Below, in pieces: positions 6,964 to 10,731 of a stretch of DNA of 10,731 nt. The DNA is from Pseudomonas sp. UBA5782. Its GTDB lineage: Bacteria > Pseudomonadota > Gammaproteobacteria > Pseudomonadales > Pseudomonadaceae. Location: assembly GCA_002418465.1 (NCBI GenBank), contig DIEE01000106.1, forward strand, positions 1-10,731, in the 5' to 3' direction. How positions within the stretch are numbered: position 1 is the stretch's first letter; each line of letters opens with the position of its first letter. The translations under genes and the position numbers were made by a program. The notes under the pieces are model-generated. The model was not told the DNA's origin. It saw only the letters and a list, made by a program, of their open reading frames with translations, and searched no databases.

Positions 6964-6979
6964 GCCAGTCTGACCTGGC
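6964..6979. repeat. Second inverted repeat, 6-base spacer
   Basis: GCCAG (6964-6968) and CTGGC (6975-6979) are perfect 5-base arms around six bases. Its centre is 45 bases from that of the GCTGAT/ATCAGC repeat. The arms differ, so the two are not copies of one operator, but both would lie in the small gene's leader if its promoter is near 7005-7010. Confidence 0.35.
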
Positions 6980-7148
6980 CTGTTGCGTAACCGCATGGGT
7001 GAGGAGAATACCGCGCGTAGTGGCCAACTGCTATTAATTTGCGCGCCAAATAAAGCCAAGCTTACGAACGGTAATTCAGAGTTTGCCGCATTTGCGGTCC
7101 CTGCGATCAACCGTTTCATCGGTCCGCCAAAGGCCCAGCGGACGGGGC

Positions 7149-7190
7149 TTGACACAAGTCAGTGGGGCAAAGCGCCACAGGCGTTAAGGT
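7149..7190 (+). promoter_or_regulatory. Candidate Anr/FNR class II promoter for the di-iron protein gene
   Basis: TTGACACAAGTCAG at 7149-7162 contains the perfect dyad TGAC-N4-GTCA and matches 8 of 10 defined Anr-box positions (TTGAT-N4-RTCAA). Exactly 22 bases after it comes TAAGGT (7185-7190), which keeps the three most conserved -10 positions (T1, A2, T6). That is the geometry of a site centred at -41.5. TTGACA alone is a perfect sigma70 -35, but nothing -10-like occurs 16-18 bases further on. Predicted transcription start is about 7197, giving a leader of about 20 bases. Confidence 0.45.
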
Positions 7191-7217
7191 CGCCGCGCAC
7201 TCTTTGACGAGGTTTCC

Positions 7218-8006
7218 ATGCGACGCGAGCCCATCGTGCTGTTCGACAACGGCACCCACCAATGCATGATGTTCGACGATCTGGTCACGGGAGACGGCGT
7301 CCAGTCCAACCAGTTCCTGATCACCGACCACGAGCAGTACCTGCTGCTCGATCCGGGCGGCGACCTGACCTACACGCCGCTGTCGCTGGAGCTGTCCAAG
7401 CGCATCGACCTGCAGGAACTGACCTACATCTTCGCCTCGCACCAGGACCCGGACATCATCGCCTCGCTGGACAAATGGCTGCTGCACACGCGCGCCAAGG
7501 TGATCTGCTCCAAGCTCTGGGCGCGCTTCTTGCCGCACCTGACCGCCAACTACCTCGCGATCAGCCACGGCATTTCCACCTACGACCGGATCATCGCGCT
7601 GCCCGACGCCGGCCAGGCGATTCCGCTGGGGCGCAGCCTGCTGAAGGCGGTGCCGGCGCATTTCCTACACTCGGTGGGCAACTTCCAGATCTACGATCCG
7701 GTGAGCAAGATCCTCTTCTCCGGCGACATGGGCGCCTCGATGGTCGACGACGCCAGCCCGGTGCGCGACTTCACCGCCCACATCCCGCACATGGAAGGTT
7801 TCCATCGCCGCTACATGGCCAGCAACAAGGCCTGCCGGCTCTGGGCGCAGATGGTGCGCGGCATTCCGGACCTGGAAATGATCGTCCCGCAGCACGGCCA
7901 GCCCTTCGTCGGCAAGGCGATGGTCGGCGCCTTCCTCGACTGGATCGAGAAGCTCGAATGCGGCATCGACCTGATGGGTCCGAACGACTACCGCATTCCG
8001 AAGTAA
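7218..8006 (+). CDS. Metallo-beta-lactamase-fold di-iron protein, ODP/flavodiiron-like
   Basis: This 262-residue cytoplasmic protein has the metallo-beta-lactamase fold of flavodiiron proteins and of oxygen-binding di-iron proteins (ODP), without flavodoxin or rubredoxin domains. Candidate iron ligands are His75, Asp77 and Asp79 in the motif SHQDPD, His151 (in AHFLHS), Asp170 (in FSGD) and His226 (in PQHG). The spacing between His151, Asp170 and His226 fits the H-x18-D-x~60-H flavodiiron pattern. The usual H-x-E-x-D is H-x-D-x-D here, and the following His of flavodiiron proteins is Ile80. Known relatives bind or reduce O2 or NO, some coupled to chemotaxis, so an oxygen or redox sensing or scavenging role is plausible but unproven. 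ATG 7218 has GAGG at 7209-7212. It has no obvious co-transcribed partner, as the next gene is 234 bases away. Confidence 0.8.
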   Translation: MRREPIVLFDNGTHQCMMFDDLVTGDGVQSNQFLITDHEQYLLLDPGGDLTYTPLSLELSKRIDLQELTYIFASHQDPDIIASLDKWLLHTRAKVICSKLWARFLPHLTANYLAISHGISTYDRIIALPDAGQAIPLGRSLLKAVPAHFLHSVGNFQIYDPVSKILFSGDMGASMVDDASPVRDFTAHIPHMEGFHRRYMASNKACRLWAQMVRGIPDLEMIVPQHGQPFVGKAMVGAFLDWIEKLECGIDLMGPNDYRIPK

Positions 8007-8047
8007 GCGCAGCATCCCTCCACTTTCTTCTCGCCATCCATGCCGAT

Positions 8048-8075
8048 TTCCCGCCGCCTCCAGGGTGGCGGGGAA
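8048..8075 (+). terminator. Terminator-like GC-rich hairpin after the di-iron protein gene
   Basis: TTCCCGCC (8048-8055) pairs with GGCGGGGAA (8067-8075) with one bulged G; a second register, CCGCC/GGCGG around 8054-8071, is also possible. It starts 41 bases after the stop of the upstream gene. No T-run follows, so if it ends transcription it is not a classical intrinsic terminator. Confidence 0.35.
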
Positions 8076-8110
8076 CTCGGCGGCGCATTGTCCTGCCTAT
8101 ACCTGCGTTC

Positions 8111-8134
8111 GGCACTGGCTGCGTTGCCGGTGCC
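8111..8134. repeat. Nine-base-pair hairpin between the di-iron and YceI genes
   Basis: GGCACTGGC (8111-8119) pairs with GCCGGTGCC (8126-8134) over nine positions, one of them G-U, around the 6-base loop TGCGTT. It may act with the preceding hairpin to stop transcription or shield 3' ends. The rest of 8007-8240 shows no convincing promoter or gene, only a further CCCGG-CA-CCGGG palindrome near 8163. Confidence 0.4.
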
Positions 8135-8240
8135 TGTCGTGGCGTCGCCCGCCCGGCTTTCCCGGCACCGGGCCGCTCAACGAATCACGGATGGTCGCGT
8201 CACCTGAGCTGGCGATGTGGCGATCCCTCGCGGAGGTTGC

Positions 8241-8816
8241 ATGCGCTGTCTGACGTTCTTGCTCGCTCTCCTGCTCAGCCCGCTGGCAATGGCCGACTGG
8301 CAATTGCAGACGGATTATTCGCGGATCAGCTTCGTCTCGGTGAAGCGCGGCGACAGCGCCGAAGTGCAACGCTTCACCGGCCTCACCGGCGCGGTCGACG
8401 AGCAGGGCGGGGTGCGCATCATGGTGCCGTTCAGCGGGCTCGACAGCGGCCTGGCGCTGCGCGACGAGCGCATGCGCAACGACCTGTTCCAGGTCGCCCG
8501 GTTCAGCGAGGCGCAGGTCGCCAGCCAGGTCGATCTGGCGAGCTGGGAAGAGATGGCGGTGGGCGCCTCGAAGGTCGAGACCATCGAGTTCCAGATCAGC
8601 CTGCACGGCCAGGAGCGGCGCCTGAAGGCCGAGGTTCTGGTCAGCCGAATCGGCGAGCACAACATGCAGGTCAGCACGCTGGAGCCGGTGCTGCTCAAGG
8701 CCGTAGACTTCGATCTGCTCGACGGACTGCAGCGCCTCAAGGAAATTTCCGCGGTACCGGAAATCACTCCGGAAATCCCGGTGTTCGCCGTGCTCACCTT
8801 CCAGTGGCACCCGTGA
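8241..8816 (+). CDS. YceI-like secreted protein
   Basis: This 191-residue protein has a signal peptide at about 1-18 (ending AMA, then Asp-Trp). The mature chain follows the YceI pattern: an early strand SRISFVSVK, then FTGLTGAVDEQGG, then FSGLDSGLALRDERMRNDLF, where the RDERMR-x2-LF motif is characteristic. YceI proteins have a lipocalin-like barrel that binds long isoprenoid or other lipid-like molecules in the periplasm; the ligand here is unknown. ATG 8241 is chosen over in-frame GTG 8217 because CGGAGG at 8231-8236 lies just ahead and the signal peptide begins here. It lies 57 bases before a short leader ORF and the PLD gene, so the two may be co-transcribed. The single Cys (residue 3) is in the signal peptide. 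Confidence 0.85.
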   Translation: MRCLTFLLALLLSPLAMADWQLQTDYSRISFVSVKRGDSAEVQRFTGLTGAVDEQGGVRIMVPFSGLDSGLALRDERMRNDLFQVARFSEAQVASQVDLASWEEMAVGASKVETIEFQISLHGQERRLKAEVLVSRIGEHNMQVSTLEPVLLKAVDFDLLDGLQRLKEISAVPEITPEIPVFAVLTFQWHP

Positions 8817-8873
8817 GCCGGGGCATCCGCCGCACGCGTTGATCGTAGTCCCGCGCACCGAACAGGAGTTTGC

Positions 8874-8936
8874 ATGCGCCCGTCGCTTTCCCTTTCACAG
8901 CAGACCCGTTTCGTCCCGGCAGTCCGTTCATCGTGA
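8874..8936 (+). CDS. Possible 20-codon leader ORF overlapping the PLD gene start
   Basis: ATG 8874 has GGAG (8865-8868) at five bases, a good ribosome binding site, and encodes 20 residues (MRPSLS...AVRSS) before TGA 8934-8936. That stop overlaps the PLD ATG at 8936 (TGATG). The PLD start itself has no clear ribosome binding site, so re-initiation after this peptide is the simplest reading. The peptide matches nothing I recognise, and it may matter only as a coupling device. An alternative is that the PLD protein begins at TTG 8870, but that codon is one base from GGAG, too close to work. Confidence 0.4.
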   Translation: MRPSLSLSQQTRFVPAVRSS

Positions 8937-10096
8937 TGCAGGACGGCGCAGTATTCCCCTGGCGCGGCGGCAACCACTTTGCCCTGCTGGTCGACGGGCC
9001 GACTTTCTTCCCGCGCATGCTCGAGGTCATCGCCGCCGCGCAGAGCCGCGTCGATCTGGAGCTGTATCTGGTCGAGGACGGCGTCTGTGTGCAGCGGCTG
9101 ATCGAGGCATTGGTCGGCGCGGCGGCGCGCGGCGTGCGGGTGCGCTGCCTTTTCGACGGTTTCGGCAGCCTGAAACTGGGCAGCGCCGCGCGCGCGCAAA
9201 TCGAAGCGGCCGGCATCGAACTGCGCCTGTACAACCCATTGCGCTGGCGGCGCGGCGTGCGCAACCTGTTCCGCGATCACCGCAAGCTGTTGCTGGTGGA
9301 CGAACACCTGGCGTTCGTCGGCGGCACCGGCGCCACCGACGAGTTCTGGAACCCGGACGCCGCCGAGCCGCCCTGGCACGAAGTCATGGTGGAGATCGAG
9401 GGGCCGCTGATGCAGGACTGGCGCGCGCTGTTCGCCTACCAGTGGGCGCGCTGCGGCGAGCGGCGCTTCTGGTGGCCGAGCGAACCGCTGCAGCCGGCGC
9501 GCATCCCGCCCAGCCCGAGCCTCGGCGACGGCATGGGTCGCGTCGCCTACGCCGCCGCGCGCCAGCATCGCGACATTCTCCGCGCGCTGATTCGCAGCCT
9601 GAACCAGTCCCAGGAACGCATCTGGCTGGCGACGCCGTATTTCCTGCCGACCTGGAAAGTCCGCCGCCAACTGGTGAAGGCCGCGCGCCGCGGCGTCGAC
9701 GTACGCCTGCTGCTGACCAGCCGTAACACCGACCACCCGCCGATCCGCTTCGCCGGCCAGCGCTACTACGCGCGGTTGCTGCGCGCCGGAGTGCGGATCT
9801 TCGAGTACCAGCCGCGCTTTCTGCACATGAAGCTGGTGCTGGTGGATCGCTGGGTCAGCGTCGGTTCGTGCAACTTCGATCACTGGAACCTGCGCTGGAA
9901 CCTCGAGGCCAATGTGGAGACCTTCGACCGCACCCTGACCCGCGAGGCCGAGGAGTGCTTCATCGCCGATTTCGCCGAGAGCCGCGAGATCACCCTCAAG
10001 GACTGGCGCGCGCGGCCGCTGCTCAAGCGCTTCTACCAGCGGCTGTGGGGCTGGATCGACCGGCTGGTGGTCAACCTGCTCGATAGGCGTCGCTGA
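8936..10096 (+). CDS. Phospholipase D-like protein, cardiolipin synthase (ClsB) type
   Basis: This 386-residue enzyme (from ATG 8936) has two HKD motifs: HRKLLLVD with His115, Lys117, Asp122, and HMKLVLVD with His297, Lys299, Asp304. This two-motif arrangement defines the phospholipase D superfamily, and the length without N-terminal membrane segments fits the ClsB (YbhO) branch (413 residues in E. coli). It would transfer phosphatidyl groups to make cardiolipin or related lipids at the inner membrane face; phospholipase action is an alternative. The conserved start region AVFPWRGGNHFALLVDGP supports beginning near 8936, or GTG 8933. The frame is open further left to TTG 8870 without recognisable content. 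Translation appears coupled to the short leader ORF. The DJ-1-type gene follows after 87 bases. Confidence 0.85.
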   Translation: MQDGAVFPWRGGNHFALLVDGPTFFPRMLEVIAAAQSRVDLELYLVEDGVCVQRLIEALVGAAARGVRVRCLFDGFGSLKLGSAARAQIEAAGIELRLYNPLRWRRGVRNLFRDHRKLLLVDEHLAFVGGTGATDEFWNPDAAEPPWHEVMVEIEGPLMQDWRALFAYQWARCGERRFWWPSEPLQPARIPPSPSLGDGMGRVAYAAARQHRDILRALIRSLNQSQERIWLATPYFLPTWKVRRQLVKAARRGVDVRLLLTSRNTDHPPIRFAGQRYYARLLRAGVRIFEYQPRFLHMKLVLVDRWVSVGSCNFDHWNLRWNLEANVETFDRTLTREAEECFIADFAESREITLKDWRARPLLKRFYQRLWGWIDRLVVNLLDRRR

Positions 10097-10183
10097 AAGG
10101 CGCTTCGATGATCCATGTCGCGCGGACCGGCCTGGCGGCAACTAGGCTGGTAGCGCTGCTGTTCAACCCACAGGAGATTGCTC

Positions 10184-10731
10184 ATGGCTGCCAAGAAGAT
10201 TCTCATGCTGGTCGGCGATTACGTCGAAGATTACGAAACCATGGTGCCGTTCCAGGCGCTGACCATGGTCGGTCACAAGGTCGACGCGGTGTGCCCGGAC
10301 AAGAAGGCCGGGCAGACGGTGCGCACGGCGATCCACGATTTCGAGGGCGACCAGACCTACAGCGAGAAGCCCGGTCACCTGTTCGCCCTGAATGCCGACT
10401 TCGCCGCGGTGCGCGCCGAGGACTACGACGCGCTGGTGATTCCCGGTGGCCGCGCGCCGGAATACCTGCGCCTGAACGCCGGGGTGCTGGAGCTGGTGCG
10501 CGCCTTCGACGCCGCACAGAAGCCGATCGCCGCCGTCTGCCACGGCGCCCAGCTGCTCGCTGCCGCCGGCGTACTCGAAGGCCGCGCCTGCAGCGCCTAC
10601 CCGGCCTGCGCCCCGGAAGTGCGCCTGGCCGGTGGCGAATACGTCGACATCCCGGTAGACCAGGCCCACGTCCAGGGCAACCTGGTCAGCGCTCCGGCCT
10701 GGCCCGCGCACCCGGCATGGCTGGCGGAGGT
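10184..10731 (+). CDS. DJ-1/PfpI-family protein, C terminus outside the window
   Basis: ATG 10184 has GGAG at 10173-10176 with seven bases of spacing. The frame stays open to the window end, showing 182 residues of a protein expected to be about 190 long. Family marks are the Rossmann-like start [15 protein letters not shown] with Glu15, the segment [12 protein letters not shown] (about 85-96) and the nucleophile elbow AVCHGAQLL with Cys119-His120. The Glu-Cys-His set and the CSAYP segment resemble the PfpI and plant DJ-1D branch, members of which have glyoxalase, deglycase or protease-like activities; which applies here cannot be told. It is likely cytoplasmic and stress-related. The gap 10097-10183 shows no clear promoter, so it may be transcribed with the PLD gene. 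Confidence 0.85.
   Translation, partial: MAAKKILMLVGDYVEDYETMVPFQALTMVGHKVDAVCPDKKAGQTVRTAIHDFEGDQTYSEKPGHLFALNADFAAVRAEDYDALVIPGGRAPEYLRLNAGVLELVRAFDAAQKPIAAVCHGAQLLAAAGVLEGRACSAYPACAPEVRLAGGEYVDIPVDQAHVQGNLVSAPAWPAHPAWLAE

Larger units (their letters stand above)
6900..7217. other. Divergent intergenic region between the small gene and the di-iron protein gene
   Basis: This stretch of 318 bases carries no convincing gene. It is more AT-rich than its surroundings, especially about 7030-7080, as expected for promoters. It holds two 6-base-spaced inverted repeats near the small gene, a palindrome CCGCA-TT-TGCGG at 7086-7097, and the dyad promoter described separately. On the minus strand, TATTCT (complement of 7005-7010) could be a -10 for the small gene, but its -35 at 17-base spacing is poor. 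A 74-codon open frame on the plus strand (6983-7207) lacks any family pattern and is discounted. Confidence 0.5.

Noticed and set aside
6983..7207. A 74-codon plus-strand ORF in the divergent intergenic region
   Set aside because: No recognisable motif or clear ribosome binding site, and it runs through the dyad promoter of the next gene.
8839..8852. TTGAT-CGTA-GTCCC as another Anr-type box before the PLD gene
   Set aside because: The second half-site fails at two of five positions, the dyad is broken, and a class II -10 would fall inside the leader ORF.
8315..10141. A 608-codon antisense frame over the YceI and PLD genes
   Set aside because: It spans two well-recognised genes and their gap, with low-complexity composition and no family motif.
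1..10731. Mobile elements, CRISPR arrays, tRNA or rRNA genes, attachment sites
   Set aside because: None seen: no transposase or integrase, no spaced direct repeats of array type, no clover-leaf or rRNA segments, and no marked composition break apart from the AT-richer promoter regions.

Overview
The window looks like chromosomal DNA of a high-GC gammaproteobacterium, most likely a Pseudomonadaceae member (Pseudomonas/Stutzerimonas type). This rests on base composition and on recognisable families and their order; no database search was possible. No insertion sequence, phage gene, CRISPR array, tRNA or rRNA is visible.

Layout. (1) 1-615 is the 3' end of an acyl-CoA dehydrogenase-like gene. 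(2) 616-807 is a structured control region holding a strong stem-loop, an exact Anr/FNR-type box (TTGAT-N4-GTCAA) and a long-range inverted repeat beside the ribosome binding site. (3) 808-6585 is a complete six-gene operon for an archaic chaperone-usher (Csu/CupE-type) pilus: three spore-coat-U pilins (csuA/B, csuA, csuB), the periplasmic chaperone (csuC), the outer-membrane usher (csuD) and the two-domain tip adhesin (csuE). The genes are tightly packed or overlapping, so they are probably co-transcribed and partly translationally coupled. (4) 6603-6899, on the opposite strand and converging on csuE, encodes a 98-residue secreted protein that looks like a miniature spore-coat-U domain. (5) 6900-7217 is a relatively AT-rich divergent intergenic region with several dyads. 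It includes a TGAC-N4-GTCA dyad placed as a class II Anr/FNR site would be relative to a -10 element for the next gene. (6) 7218-8006 is a stand-alone metallo-beta-lactamase-fold protein of the di-iron (ODP/flavodiiron-like) type. (7) 8241-8816 is a secreted YceI-like protein. (8) 8874-10096 is a possible 20-codon leader ORF coupled to a phospholipase D / cardiolipin synthase-like gene. (9) 10184 to the window end is a DJ-1/PfpI-family protein, truncated by the window edge.

How it fits together. CsuC carries the pilins across the periplasm, CsuD assembles and exports them, and CsuE caps the fibre for attachment to surfaces. The most interesting signals are an Anr-type box before the pilus operon, a related dyad before the putative oxygen/redox di-iron protein, and the mini-SCPU protein between them. 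Together they suggest, as inference only, an oxygen- or NO-responsive surface-attachment island with an extra small secreted component. YceI, the PLD enzyme and the DJ-1 protein look like envelope or stress housekeeping genes with no clear link to the pilus.
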